DNA from: Homalodisca vitripennis
Lineage: Eukaryota; Arthropoda; Insecta; Hemiptera; Cicadellidae
Direction of reading: 5' to 3'
Assembly: GCF_021130785.1 (NCBI RefSeq)
Contig: NC_060213.1
Span: forward strand, 113,065,501 to 113,129,500
Length of the DNA stretch: 64,000 nt
Shown: positions 29,880 through 42,800 of the stretch, piece by piece
Layout of the letters: each line of letters begins with the position of its first letter
How positions within the stretch are numbered: the stretch's first letter is position 1
Position numbers and translations under genes: made by a program
The notes under the pieces: model-generated
The model's database searches: none
What the model saw: only the letters and a program-made list of their open reading frames with translations
What the model was told of the DNA's origin: nothing

Positions 29880-32800
29880 ATTTACAGGGTATTAATAAAA
29901 AATTTATTATGCATTTTCTACCCAAATTTATGAAATAGTACAAATTATAGTTTTCTCTAGTATATTTATAGGTCCTTTAGCATATTTATACCAATGTCAG
30001 TGTGTCGTAGATTTTAAAATAAAACATAAAAAAACCAATTGTCGGATTTGAATTTTTATTCTTATTTTTCTTGTTCTGATCCTCCAAACCAATTCCCAAA
30101 ATACTGATCATCCTGTAATGTATATAAAACCTTTTATCGGTGCTATGTTTATAATCGGTGGAATAAAACGTATGAGAGAATTTATAAATTTTTGGTCTGT
30201 TTGGATATGTAAAATATGATCTTATTTGAAAGATTTGAGACAAAAACAACCCTTATTTTAGAAGCACTTTATCTTTGATTGTCATCGTGGATTAGCCAAC
30301 GTTAGCAGAGTGGATTCTAAGAAATATACTCTCGGGTTTTGGGTCGCTCTCAGAGATAAGCTCTTTCCATTTTTCAGCATCACCCGTCGTAGAAGCAGAC
30401 TCGTAAAGACTCTTCTTACAGTTTACTCAAGACTGGTTCAGATCCGTTTCTTTATTGAGGGGACTCTTTAAGTTTCACTGTTTGCTCACATATAATACAT
30501 GGCAGTGGGGAATCCCCCACAGAGTGTTTTCTTAGATAATATCTGACATGGATCACGAGTTACTGTGTTTGTTTTATCCGATCTTTATTTACTCAATTTA
30601 TACTAATAGGTCAATAAACAGAGAATTGATAAAAGATTTATTATGAATAATATTTATAAAGCGCATAATCATTTTTCTCCACTTACTGTAAAATTGAAAA
30701 GTTGCTTTTATGGCTAGAACCTATAATGCAGTTACGTGTTAGATATTTTATGATCAACATTGTCAAGAGGTTAGATTGTTGGATTACAGATCTTAAAAGT
30801 TTTTTGACCACTGAATAGTGGAAATGCCCAAATAAATCCTGTTACCTCCATGAACCGTCTATCGTAAAAAAACTTTGATATAAACAATTAACTATTAATA
30901 AACAAATGAGTGAGTCAAAAAACCCATATTAAGAACCAGTAAAAACGCCATTGATAGTAATTGGTCATGCTTCCTATGACATTTATTTCAGGACAGTAAT
31001 GACTTTTAAGTTGACGAAGTAAAATAATTTAGTCCCTACAATGCAGTAAATACGCGGGAAATAAATTACAATGTTTTATTTTTAGCGGTACTCGTAATTC
31101 TAAGGTCGGTATTGTAACGATATTAGTTACGAATATTATATGACCTCTTGGCAATACGTGGACCTGAAATGATATTATTGTGGGCAAAGATTGGCAATCC
31201 TGAACCAAATACTGAGATTCCCCAGTGGTTTCGGTATTGAAATAAAACGCAACAGCCCGTTGCAAGAGCAAATTAGAACTGATTAAGTTATATTTTCTGG
31301 ATGTGCTTTATATTTCAATTGTAACAAGTGAATTAATAAGTGAATTATAAGTAAATTAAATTATAAGTAAAAGTAAATAAATAAGTGAAAACAAGTAATA
31401 AGTGAATTACTGCAATATCAACCATTCTATTGATATTGAGTTGTATATCTGTGTTAAGGATAAAAGGGACATTTTAAACTTGAGGATAACGAAACAATAT
31501 TAATGGCATTACCTCTAACTACTTATATGAAACAAGAGAAAAGTATAATAAATACCACAACAGTGACACATGTAGATTTACTATACATAACAATCGACGT
31601 TTTTAAAATAAAATAAATTACTTATTACTGTGACTGACTTATACTCAATTTTTATAACAGATACACAAACATATAAATTTGACTATTGACAAATATATTG
31701 TTTTAATACCTGTAAAGATTTAAACAAATATTTTATACAGTTGCAATTGCATTTTCTATGAATATAAGTGTCAAATCACAAAACTAAACAGTTGTAGTAG
31801 AAAAAATAATTTAGTTAAGTGTACCTATCTGTGTGAAACTCGTGTGTTTGTAATTTGAAGTTAATATGTCAAACAAACGTTAGTTTTATCCAAATTGCAT
31901 GTCAGATGCAAACATAATTGCCGTTTGTCCCTTCATCTAGCAAACATAACAACAGGTCAATTAATAACAGTTGTTATTTGTAGCTTAATCTTGTTACTGT
32001 ATTTGGTAATTACGGCGTTGTTGATTGTAACGTATGTTTAATGTACGTGTATTCTATGTTCTTTTTCTCCAATGGCTTAGTTTATTATTACCAAGTAGCT
32101 TAGTCCAAAATGTATACTTCGATAAAAAATTACAAGGTCATGTAAGGGTGTTTATATCAGGCTTTTTAAAAATTACGATTTAATAGTTTTACTATAAAAA
32201 TTTGTACCACTGAACAGAGGAAATGCCCTAATAAACCCTGTCACCTTCACCCACCATGTATTAAAAGGGCGGGACTGAATTTAAAGGGTAAATGACTTCA
32301 AATTTATCTACTGATGTCCGAATCTGCAAATTTAAAATTTTATTTGAAAACTGTCTCCATCAGTATTCAATAAAATAAGTAAGAATAGACGTTGTGGCGT
32401 AAAAAGCTTCGAGAATGTTGGGTGCACAATTGTTAGTCTTTAGCTACGTGTAAAATGGTAAAATGTCATGTACCTAGTAGTATACACATTTATTTACCTT
32501 AAAAATCTACTCCCTCGCAAAGTTAAAGTTTTGGTTCCACTAGTCACAACCGTTGCATCGCGCTGTGAACAGTTGCTTTAGTGATAGAACTGTTTTTTCT
32601 TATTTAGTTCGTAACAATTTCTTTATTTGGAGGAAGTTTTTCTTTTATACACGTAAATTATATAATCTTTTATATTATGTTTTGCATTTGTTGCAGGAGA
32701 TAAAAAACTAAACAAACACAATGCTGTGGTGCTAACTACAAGAACTGAATGCGAATTTTGAATGCGCCGTTTAATAATTCGTAATACGAGTATAATCAAT

Positions 32801-33189
32801 ATTAAATCCGTTGGGTTATGGAAAACAATGACAGTTTGGCATTTGTTTAATCGTTCGTCCAACGACATACTGCATCTCCATCCATCATGTTTTAATCAAT
32901 GTCCTGTTTAATCATTAATCTTGTTTAAACATGTAAACCACAGAATTGATCTACTACACTTGTTTTATAATTAAATTAGATTGACCTTTTTCCGTCAAAG
33001 GTCAAAGGGGATCGGCCTCTCCTTTAATTAAAAAGAAAATATCCTACTATGTTAATATATAAGGTATTATTACCATTAACATAATTTGTATACCTATATA
33101 TATATAAACATTAGACATTATTATATATGATTGTCCTTCATATTATAAATACAAATAAACCAATTTGGTTTAAACTTAATACCCCAAAG
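29877..33189. other. non-coding stretch, no gene seen
   Basis: Lies inside the large inverted structure. A 60-bp direct repeat (GGAAATGCCC-AATAAA-CCTGT) occurs near 30813 and 32220. Open frames of up to 87 codons show no domains. Confidence 0.55.
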
Positions 33190-33839
33190 CTGCAGACCAT
33201 AACAGGTCAGGCATCTCAGTAAATCTGCAAGGCAACTTGAGGAAATCCGTAGAACCCAGAGATTTTTTTAAAGCGGACAGAGGGATGAATTATCTCATTT
33301 GCGTTTCTCAGCCTGAGGGACAATAAATGTGCTCAAGCTGGCAACCGTGCATACATCAACCCGTGGGAGACTTCTTCTCTTGTTACATACACTCAGTCAT
33401 GTTTCCTTGTTGAATTATCTGCAATTTTTTATTTCAGAATATCGTCTTACGGTTTTTAGAGAATGAAACCAATTTATATCCTGTAATCTAATAACACCGT
33501 AACACAGTGTCCACTAACTGGACTGTGATCAATTTCAGTTATTATATTATGTACACAATCAATCACATAACCTTGTTCGAGTTATTTGGTTAGCAAGACA
33601 CCTTGTACGAATTAATTTATCTAATATGCATGTAGAATAATTTAATAATATATCATCCATAGCTTTATTAAATAATTATATCGATAATGGATATAGTTTT
33701 GATTTTATTTATACATACAAATACATACTGATTGAATCCTAAAAAAATCGTATATAGTGAAATTTATTATATAAATGAAATAAAGATTGTTTGTATTGAT
33801 GATTAATCCTAATACTATACACCTGATGATTGAATTGAT

Positions 33840-34020
33840 AGGTTTTAGATTCAACGTGACAAAAACGGTCAAATACATAACAATTGTACCATAACTCTGT
33901 GGCATCATTCTCGCCCGGCAAGTGAGAGACCCGGGTTCGAGTCATGCCGGAGCAAGTAATTTTTTTGAATTAAACTTTATTGGTATATATTATATTATAT
34001 TATAACTAAAGCTATTGCCG
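33840..34020 (+). repeat. tRNA-like repeat copy
   Basis: Diverged relative of the palindrome arm at 2468-2635: GACAAAAACGGTCAAATAC, then a tRNA-like 3' half (CCCGGCAAGTGAGAGACCCGG, TTCGAGT) and CTATTGCCG downstream. The 5' half of the tRNA-like part is degraded. Followed by an AT-rich tail. Confidence 0.75.
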
Positions 34021-34079
34021 CGTATACAAATTTAATTAATGTTAAAAGTAGTTTTACAGGTATTTAGTATTCTGATTAT

Positions 34080-34262
34080 ATTTTAGTTTGCTTATTTCAA
34101 CATATATGTGACAGAAACAGTCAAGTACAAAATAATTGAAAAGGAAAAAAATAGGAACACTGTGATGTAGTAGTATCATGCTAGCCCGGCAAATGAGATT
34201 AGGGTGCGAGTCCCGATGGACTAAGTACTTTTTGTAATTCAATATCTATTGAAAATAAAATA
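34080..34262 (+). repeat. tRNA-like repeat copy, more decayed
   Basis: Same order of blocks as the 33840 copy: ATATGTGACAGAAACAGTCAA, a tRNA-like part with GCCCGGCAAATGAG and GCGAGTCCCG, then AGTACTTTTTGTAATTCAAT and TATTGA. The two copies lie in direct orientation about 240 bp apart. Confidence 0.75.
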
Positions 34263-34730
34263 AGGGTTTTACAGCTTAAACAAATTCGATAAAAAACAAC
34301 TCGTTTCTTAATATAGATGAAATAAATGTAAATATGTTCCCCATACTATCCAAGGATGACTACCTAATAAGTTTACGATTTTATTTGGAAAATAATGGGA
34401 GCGGTTTCATAAAGGAACTTTAACTAAGAAGGAATTGAAAAGCTCAATACCTGAGGGTGCTTGACGTCTTCAAGCGCGAAATGAGGTGCTTACAGTTGGC
34501 ATCCGGTTATTATTGTCAGTGCTGCCAACATTACACAGTGGTATATTCCTACTTAGAAAATTAATACCTAATTGATCATTAGAGAATAATAATAATAATT
34601 TTAGTAGTATAGGCAATATTGAATTATCTATTATACACACGGTGTCAAAATTTTAACGTTTACGTGTCAAATTTTCCTGTTGTGAGGGAGAGTTTTATTT
34701 TACTTAGAGGGATACAATTATTTTTATTTG

Positions 34731-36852
34731 ATAAATATTGTATTTTTTTTATTGAAAAGTTGTTTTAGTGTGAGTTTTTTGACAGTAAAACTTTAAAGAG
34801 TCCAATGTGAACTAAGGAGTCTACGATTTAGTCGCATCAGTATTGGGTGAAAATCTATCAAAGGAACGATTAATTATTCAGTAGAAAATAGGCCAGACCT
34901 TGCATCTTGCATTGGGTTATGCAGTTTTTGTCCCTTTTTAGGCATATATCAGGTTTTACATCTTATTGTATTTTGGATGTGTATTTGTGAATCATAGCAA
35001 ATTGTTCCTAAATCAAGAACCACGATCATGAATTTAAATTAAACACAAGAATTGAGATTTGTAAAGTTTTTAATCAACAATTTACATTAACTAACATTAA
35101 TGTTTTCACTTGTTTTCTTATCTAAATATTATGACTAAAGCACGTAAAAATAATAATTTATTTAAATATTATTTAGAACTTTTTACTTGAAAATTAAAAA
35201 AGAGATTATTAAACAAAGGATATAAAAGTAATTATAATTACTAAAAAAATTTGTAAATTATATTTTTCGTTACACATTCAAGGGCCCATGTACTCGTCCT
35301 CATAGAAACATTTTAGTTCTTTGTTTTTGATGCTAAAAGGTTTACAGGTGTTTATTTAAAATCAGTTTATTGTAATTTTAAATATTTTTCTATGTCTTTG
35401 AATTTTTAAATCATAATTTTTGATTTCTATATTTATTTGCATTACACAAACAACTCATTAGTTGTATAATAAATCGATGGTTGCCATATACTTTTCGTAA
35501 GGAGTATTTTTGTCCGTACTACACAAAGGCAAACTCGATTTACCTGTCAAATTCGGACACACGAGATTTGAAACAGTGTAATGGAATTACCTTTCACTGC
35601 AAAGTTCCAGTGAATGCTAAAATACGATGATTTAATTTCACTTTTACTGGCTTTGATTTGAGGCGTTTCAATTCATGTTGTATATTTTTGATTACTGTCT
35701 GTAATGAATTAGACATTTAGCAATCCAATAAGCACAGCTAAATTGATTTCGTAGCTACTCAAGAAAGCACATTATTCATAGTCTCTCAGAAATCGCGCAT
35801 ATATAAGCGGAGCAATTAACCCAACGAAGGTCAGTAATAAATTTCAAAAGATAACTTGACCTCACCCCCCAAATGCACTTTGTATAGGAAATATGAAAAT
35901 AAAGTTATAAAGTACTGAAATTTGTATTTTCTTCCGACAAAGTGCCATAATCCAATTAAATTCATAAATAAGTTTTTTGTTTACTAATCTCAGTATTAAT
36001 TATTGTTTTAGTGGAAGGAAATGCTAAAATTCTCAGCATTTTAACATGTAAACTTAACAAAAATACTACTCGTATGTTGTGTTATTATGTGATACAAAAT
36101 GCACGATTTAATTTTGTTTCCCGCGTGGTAAAAACCGTTGTCCACTATACGGAAAACAGTGTGTTTAGGGGCTTAATCGAATTTCCAAATTCGGCTTTGC
36201 CTCGTTCGTAAAGCGCGGTTGCGCATCGAAAATAACTAGCTCCTACTAGTCATAAAAACCACTATTTTGTTACTATTTTGGGATTAAAGTTACTAAAACT
36301 GAAACTCCGCAATGGCAGTACGACTACATGCGACAACGGATTGTACTTTTACGCCATTTCACGCTAGTTGCCGCTGCTCCGGGCTGTTACACGGCAAAGT
36401 TTATAACAGGTCGCCGTCCATCAGTGAACTCTATTTATTCCTCTCTGAAAAATAATTCAGGTCCCTTTTATCGGTGTGGATTAAAAAGTGGAAACTTTTA
36501 TGCAAGATGTTTAAGGTTTTGACTTTAACTTTAAATTAAACCTAGTCGTGGCCATTAACTCAGAACAAATTATTTTGAGTTTTGAAACATCTCATTTTTA
36601 AAGTTAGTTTTATTGTATATATAATAAAAAACATTATTATATATATAACATTTAATGATATAACAGCTGAGTTTTTGAATTTTTTAGTTGCTTATATACA
36701 TTTTTGGTTATTTTCTTTTATTTGTTGTGTTTCTTGTTCTCTTTATATTTATATTATGCTTCCTGAAGATGTGGTTATCAAATATCACGAAATATATAGA
36801 AGCTTTATATTTTATATCTTTGTTTTTCATTTAAATGTGTAAGTGTAAATAA

Positions 36853-36854
<2 letters not shown>
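34731..36854. other. non-coding stretch, no gene seen
   Basis: AT-rich. Somewhat GC-richer near 36100-36420, where 60-66 codon frames occur without recognisable motifs. Confidence 0.5.

Positions 36855-36920
<66 letters not shown>
36855..36920. repeat. (AT)n microsatellite
   Basis: About 33 AT units. Confidence 0.95.
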
Positions 36921-36923
<3 letters not shown>

Positions 36924-37388
36924 TCTTATTTAGTTGTGTTAACGAGAATATAGTAAGCTTTAAATTAAAATTCAGGAAGTTTTAAATTTACATAAATAAT
37001 TAAAAAGAAAACGCCCTGGTTTTACTTTTATTGAGTATTCGAAAATTTCCCTATGATATATTTTCCCTAAAATATCCCCTGATCGGCTTTGGTATTCTTC
37101 TACAATATTTATATCAAATTCATAAGAATAATTTATAGCGTGTTGTATATTTACCGATAAAATGAAAGGTACACAATTACAAAAACAAACTCAACATGAA
37201 ATTCAATATGTCGTTCCCATTCTGAGTTTATACCGAGACTCGCAATCTCGTTTATAGACTCAAACTTGGTTTCCTCTTTCGCGTTCATACAGACATCAGT
37301 TTAGTGAGATTTTACGAGCTTCTCTACAGCTTCGCGCCTTCTTCGTTTACTGCCTCTGAAAAGCAGTAAAACAGTTTTGTGCGGATTG

Positions 37389-37718
37389 GAATAAGCTATA
37401 AATATCACCTTTCGGCTTATATATTACGTTTATTTCCACTGCGAATGAAACGGTAAAAACCGTAGAGAAAATAAAATTACATACAAATTTACCACGTAGG
37501 AAATATTGGCGATGTATATATAAATGATTATATGATTATATATAAATATATTTATATATAAATGATTATATATATAAATATGTATACACCACCAATACTT
37601 CCTACGTGGTAAAGTTTTATGTAATTTTACTTTCCCGGTTCTTTACGGTTTTTACAGTTTCATTCGCAGTGGAAAAAACGTAATATATAAGCCGAAAGGT
37701 GATATTTAAAGCTTATTC
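37389..37718. repeat. hairpin MITE-like element, 330 bp
   Basis: The arms pair from GAATAAGC at 37389 with GCTTATTC ending 37718. The pairing continues through ATCACCTTTCGGCTTATATATTACG, the CCACTGCGAATGAAAC block and TACCACGTAGGAA, about 125 bp per arm. The AT-rich centre is itself repetitive (ATATAAATGATTATAT). No coding capacity. Confidence 0.85.
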
Positions 37719-37979
37719 TAGCTCACAGTAATGTATTTCAAATGTAATCAATCCACCAACCAAACAACGGTTTGTAACTTTTTATACTTAAATTTTATGT
37801 TTGTGTTCAAATTGATAGAGGTATTACAATTAGGAATATCACTTAAACTTTTATTGGGTGAGCGAACTCAATGGCGCGTGTCTCTCCGTGCTATTTTTCT
37901 GAGCGTTAGTTCAGAATTCATTATGATAACTATGAGAGTGAATTGAGGTATGAAACTACAAGTGTTTTTTTTGTTTAGC

Positions 37980-38480
37980 TATCACTAAGGGTCACCTCAT
38001 CTATCTGCCTGTTTCTCTATTTGTCTGTTCGCCAGTTTTCCGCTCGGTATTTCAAGATTAAATTGAGCTTTAGGCTTGAAATTTTGCACATGGCGTGATT
38101 ATCATTAAGGCAACGTCACGTTTGGTGATGGGCTATTCCCTCTATATAATTTTCTGAGCCTTTGCGTAGCCTTACTATCTACAGAATAACTCGAGTAGGC
38201 TTTAAGTTTTGCGTGAAACCTCATTTGTACGTAAACAAGAATGAGTTCGATGAAGGTACCATCCATGGGATTTGGCTGAGCGTAATTGAAGTCTATCACT
38301 CGGTAGGCATAGGCTACTTTGTTTTTTGTCTGCTTGGGGGCTGTAACAAGTTTCTTTTCTGCCTGATAGTATTTTTGTCTACAGGAAATCCTGAGAATGA
38401 AAAGAGCTATAGACTTGACATTTTGCATGCAACTTCAGCAAACGCTCTTACGCACCATGTTCTACTACTTTGTTATTAGA
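37980..38480. repeat. dispersed repeat family C (GGCTGAGCGTTAGCGAAG units)
   Basis: Contains TTTGGCTGAGCGTAATTG, GAGTTCGATGAAGG and CTGTAACAAG blocks shared with 41785-42340, 46500-46700 and 63240-63440. Units of about 180 bp appear to follow each other in tandem, all strongly diverged. No gene. Confidence 0.6.
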
Positions 38481-41449
38481 TCCATTATATTAAATTAAAG
38501 TTATTTATAAACAAGAAGAATGTCTAACCAAACCATTACTGAATTTGTTAACGAGGAATGTGGCGTAGAAAATTCCTATGGAGAATCCAATTTAATGAGA
38601 AAATCTTTTGGATTATTCATTCATCAAGAGACTATGTTGTTAGCATAAGTTGTAGTAAGCGTGTTAGTATACAAACACTATAAGTATGGTTATGAACATT
38701 TACTTAATAGAATGTGATACCTAATTATAATGATTTCAATGTGACCATTAGTATTAATGTAGCATGTTTCACATGTTTTTATATTTGTGGGATTTTTATT
38801 TATAAAACAATCCGATTTTGTTCTCATTCTCGCATAATATATTATCTTATAGTAATCCAAATTATTGTTTCACCTCATTGCATTTTAAACTTATATATTG
38901 ACTGAAATGTGAACATTATAATTGGTTAGAACACTTTTTCTATATTTTGTGCCTCCTAGCTTTATATGATGTGTTATAATACATTTTAGAGACCTCGATT
39001 GTAAGTGAATAAAAGTCTAAAATAAAAATTAATTATTTAAAGTATTTAGAATGGATTCAGTATATAATGCTGTAAATACTTTATATACTGTAATACATTT
39101 ACATTGAAAATAAAAGTGTTTTAGTGGTTATTGATTGAATGGGAATAAATAGAAATTATGAATATTTGTTACTAAACAAACTAATGTAATAATAGCGCAA
39201 TATACATTACCAGTTTTCCCTTTGATGTTATTTACGGAATACATTCACCCATTACGCTTCTGTCAGAACATTTCCTGGTAGTTTATATCACCCTGCTTAA
39301 ATTTAATGTCTTCACTCTACATAATATATAATAATTCTAATAATATTATAAGTTCAAAAGTAAGTTAGTGTATTTTTTTTATTTCACGCTTAAACTGTTC
39401 AACTAATTGTACTGATATATTATTCTTAAGTTCCCTGGTTAACATATAGGCTTATTTGTATGTCAAATTCCTTCCTAGCTAAAGTTTTGAAAAATCCATC
39501 TTAGTTTTTAAAGTTTTAAAGTTGATTAAAATGAAATATTAATTAAAAGGGACTATGAATGTGTGTAAATATTTTTTTTACATCACAACACTTTGTTTAG
39601 TTAATTTCATCATTATGTTCAATGTGTTATCATTTATTTTGTGAAATCGTAGAGGTAGCTTGGTATTAACAGCACTCAACCTATTTCAACCTATGCTGCA
39701 ACTATTGTGCTGCAAGCACAGAGTAATGAAACATAAGTTTTAATAAAAACATACTTTTAACTATACTAAGTTTAACAAGTACTAAGTATGCAGTGCTTGT
39801 TCATTACTGTAATAATGTATATAAAATATAAAGTTACTATCTAACTTTTAATATCAATTTAAACCCTAAATAAAAACCCCATTTAGTTGTTTTTTGACCG
39901 AAGTAGGCTTCTCAGACCTGTGCATGTATGTATGTTTTCTGGATTAGGAAAAGTGGCAAAATTAACTATGGAAAAAAAACACAATAAAACGGGAGTAAAT
40001 TAAAATGGCAATAAATATACACTTAGACACATTGTATTGATTGTGACACAACAAGGCAAACTCAACACGAGCGTCAGAAATATGATTCTCTCGTATCAAT
40101 CGCAATCAAAATTCTACGATAATTTTTCTAAAGTTAGTAAAAAATGTAATCATTCAAAATAAAAATATTTTATGACTAACATATACCAAGTTGATTATAA
40201 ATCGAATTGCCCAGTGAACAGTGAATACGTTGCAAGATAATCCCAAAAGGTGGAAGAAAACGCTGGTACGCGAAATAAATACAGCACTTTGGGCTTTGTA
40301 TCCCCTTTGACCTTATCTAACAGAATACATTCGCCCACTACCCTTTTGTCAGAATATCTCCAGCAAGTTTATAACAGCCTGTTCAAAACTCTTATATCGT
40401 CCTATCATATTATAATTAAAATTATGATTTAATTTTATATCATCCGAAAGAGTATAGTTGTAAATTTAACAATTACAAATAAATTACGTGGATGATAAAT
40501 TACAATTAGTTTAAAGTAATTTTTATTGCACTTTTTAGAGAAAAAAAAATCTAATGTTAACTTTGATTTAATTGCCATTTTATTCAAATTATAAAAAAGT
40601 TGCTTTGGTTTAAATTGCAAGACATTGAGTAATATCCTCAGTCATATTTTTATACAAATTGTAACTAGATTTGCACTAATCAAATGACCTGAGCACAGGC
40701 AAGCTCTAATATATCATAACTCCACGGCCGTCTATATTTTCTATCGCTCTCTACCATATTTAACAATTTCTTCAAATAAAAAAATCTAGTAAAATTTTCC
40801 ACAAAATTATCTTGATTGACAACTAGTTTTAATAACAACATAGGAGTGCGTCACACCAAGGTACATAACAGGTTTCTTTGAGATTGCCTGTACACACACA
40901 TATATATAGGTGTTACTATATCAGATGTTAATATGTAATAAGATTTTGCTCAATTTTATACAAATGTATTTATTTTGCGATTTTCTTGTTGCCAATTTGG
41001 TTTAATAAAGACCAAAATAAAAATTTTTGCTAATGCTCCGCCAAATCCCATGAAATGACTTGAACCTTGTAGCGTTACGCAACATTTCAAGTCTAGATCT
41101 ATAGGACAGATAGAAAGACATACAGAAATTTTATTTTTCAGCACGTCGATGATAGGGTTCACCAACCGTTAGCCAATAACAACTTATTCCTGCAAATTAA
41201 ATACTTGAAATGTACGGTAACTCGATAAAGATGTATTCCTCAAGTGCACAAAGCTACTTTGAAATACAGATTGACGATACAAAAATATTTATGAACTTTA
41301 ATCCTGATAAGTAAACTCCTTTTTAATGAGTTCCTTGTAAGTATATTATTTATAAAAACTATTCTGGAGTGCCGAAGTTATATCTGCGTAAGATTTTTAA
41401 ACCTGAGTTATATTTTTAAACCTGAAAAAATTGTATTTATGTGCTTAAT
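38481..41449. other. non-coding stretch with one direct repeat pair
   Basis: No gene seen. About 39222-39350 and 40297-40420 are direct repeats (GAATACATTC-CCCA-TAC-CTTTTGTCAGAA core) about 1.07 kb apart. Confidence 0.6.
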
Positions 41450-42340
41450 TACAAATGGACCAGCAATTTTTGATTTGTTGCCACACCTATATGTATATTA
41501 TTCTCTATAATCTGAAGTACATTCGTATTCCCTTTGAGGGGATCAAGAAGACAAAAGATTGCTATCTACAAATGGAATCTGCAATAAGAGCACAAAGCGA
41601 GGTATATACGAGTATATGAAAGCCAACTCCGGCTTTGTTATGTTAATGGGTTTCATTAGCGACATTAAATTTGTAGCGAGTAACAAGAGATTCTGACAAA
41701 CAAACGCAATGCTCCTCTTTATAGTATATGTCGTGGAGATTTTGCAATTTAACATTGCTAATAATCTGGCGATTCCAAATTGCTCTAATTGACTGAGCGT
41801 TAGCGAAGCGTGTCATTCGAGGGGCTGCAATAATTTTAATTCTGCCTGCCTTCCTGTCCACACGATGTATCGAAAACAAACTAACCTATATACTCGGATG
41901 ATTGCATGAAGGTTCATTTCTATATTGGCGACATCGAATTTTATGATGGTGAATGCCACCCTATGTGGTTTTGCAGAACTTTAACGAACCTTTTTTTAAT
42001 TGCTCGTATGGATAGCCAGGATTGTAAAATAACATCGGAAAATAAATACATTTTTAAACAAACAAATTGGAATTTTAAAATATTGCGTAGTAACAAATGT
42101 TCCTTAAGTAACAATAAGATATCTATAGGAAGGTTTCATATGTAGACCTTCAATTTTACATTCAAATCCCTTTCTGTACTGGCAATAATGGATTCCATTG
42201 TGTCACATGTCCCTTTATGGGTTTGGCTGAGCGTTATCGTAGCTTATAACACAATAGAGTAGTACAAATTTTTTTTCTGTACGATTGTCTGTGTGTCTAC
42301 AGAACATTTAAAGAATGAAATGAGCTGTGTTGCATGGAGA
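41450..42340 (+). repeat. dispersed repeat family A/C copy without CA expansion
   Basis: Best-preserved counterpart of 23160-24100. It has GTACATTCGTATTCCCTTTGAGG, the ACGAGTATATGAAAGCC block, GACTGAGCGTTAGCGAAGC and the ACATCGAATTTTATGATGG end. Another GGGTTTGGCTGAGCGTTA unit follows near 42220. Frames of 70-79 codons through it carry no domain. Confidence 0.75.
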
Positions 42341-42569
42341 TCGTGGTGATGTTTCCATAACATTGGAATAGCTCTTAAGCCACGTAGGTGCTATTTAAAA
42401 ATCACACTTTTACTTTTCCTGAAGTCTTGTGCCTTTAGTTTCTGAGGTAGAGTGGTTGCTCAGTCAATCAGATCATCATTAAGTCAAATTTAAATTTGCT
42501 TAGTTATAATTTGTAGGCTACTCGTAGTAGCCGTAGTAATCTATGGATCCATTTTCATCTTCAGCCATG

Positions 42570-42800
42570 GAAATGATCCCACTGGCGCGGTCTAGCGGTT
42601 TCGGCGGTTACCGTGATGTAATCGAGTCAAGCACGACGAGAGTGGCTGCTGCTTGGATGAATGACCGCTGAGCGATCCTGTCCTTGCAAGCAGCCCGCCT
42701 GTCCAGCCGCTGGTAACAGTTTGGAAATCATTTTTAAAGTGCTAGACAAGGGTAATTAGCCCTAAAATAAGACATCTTTTACCCGTTTTAATTGTGTAAC
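42570..42800 (+). repeat. probable tRNA-derived SINE fragment
   Basis: A GC-rich island in AT-rich DNA. GGCGCGGTCTAGCGGTTTCGG resembles a box-A head. The GATCCTGTCCTTGCAAGCAGCCCGCC body is familiar to me from arthropod SINE-like repeats, although I cannot search to confirm it. The tail decays into AT-rich sequence near 42800. Confidence 0.5.

Larger units (their letters stand above)
25440..34730. repeat. large decayed inverted-repeat structure with two matched arm pairs
   Basis: 25440-25860 is the reverse complement of about 34330-34730 (for example GCACCTCATTTC near 25682 against GAAATGAGGTGC near 34478). About 28090-28660 pairs with about 33190-33665 (CAATAAATGTGCTCA and CCTTGTTGAATT blocks). 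The pairs are nested in consistent order, separated by 2.2 kb on the left and 0.7 kb on the right, the latter filled by tRNA-like repeats. No intact gene lies inside. It may be the remnant of an old long-TIR transposon, or nested foldback insertions. Confidence 0.65.
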
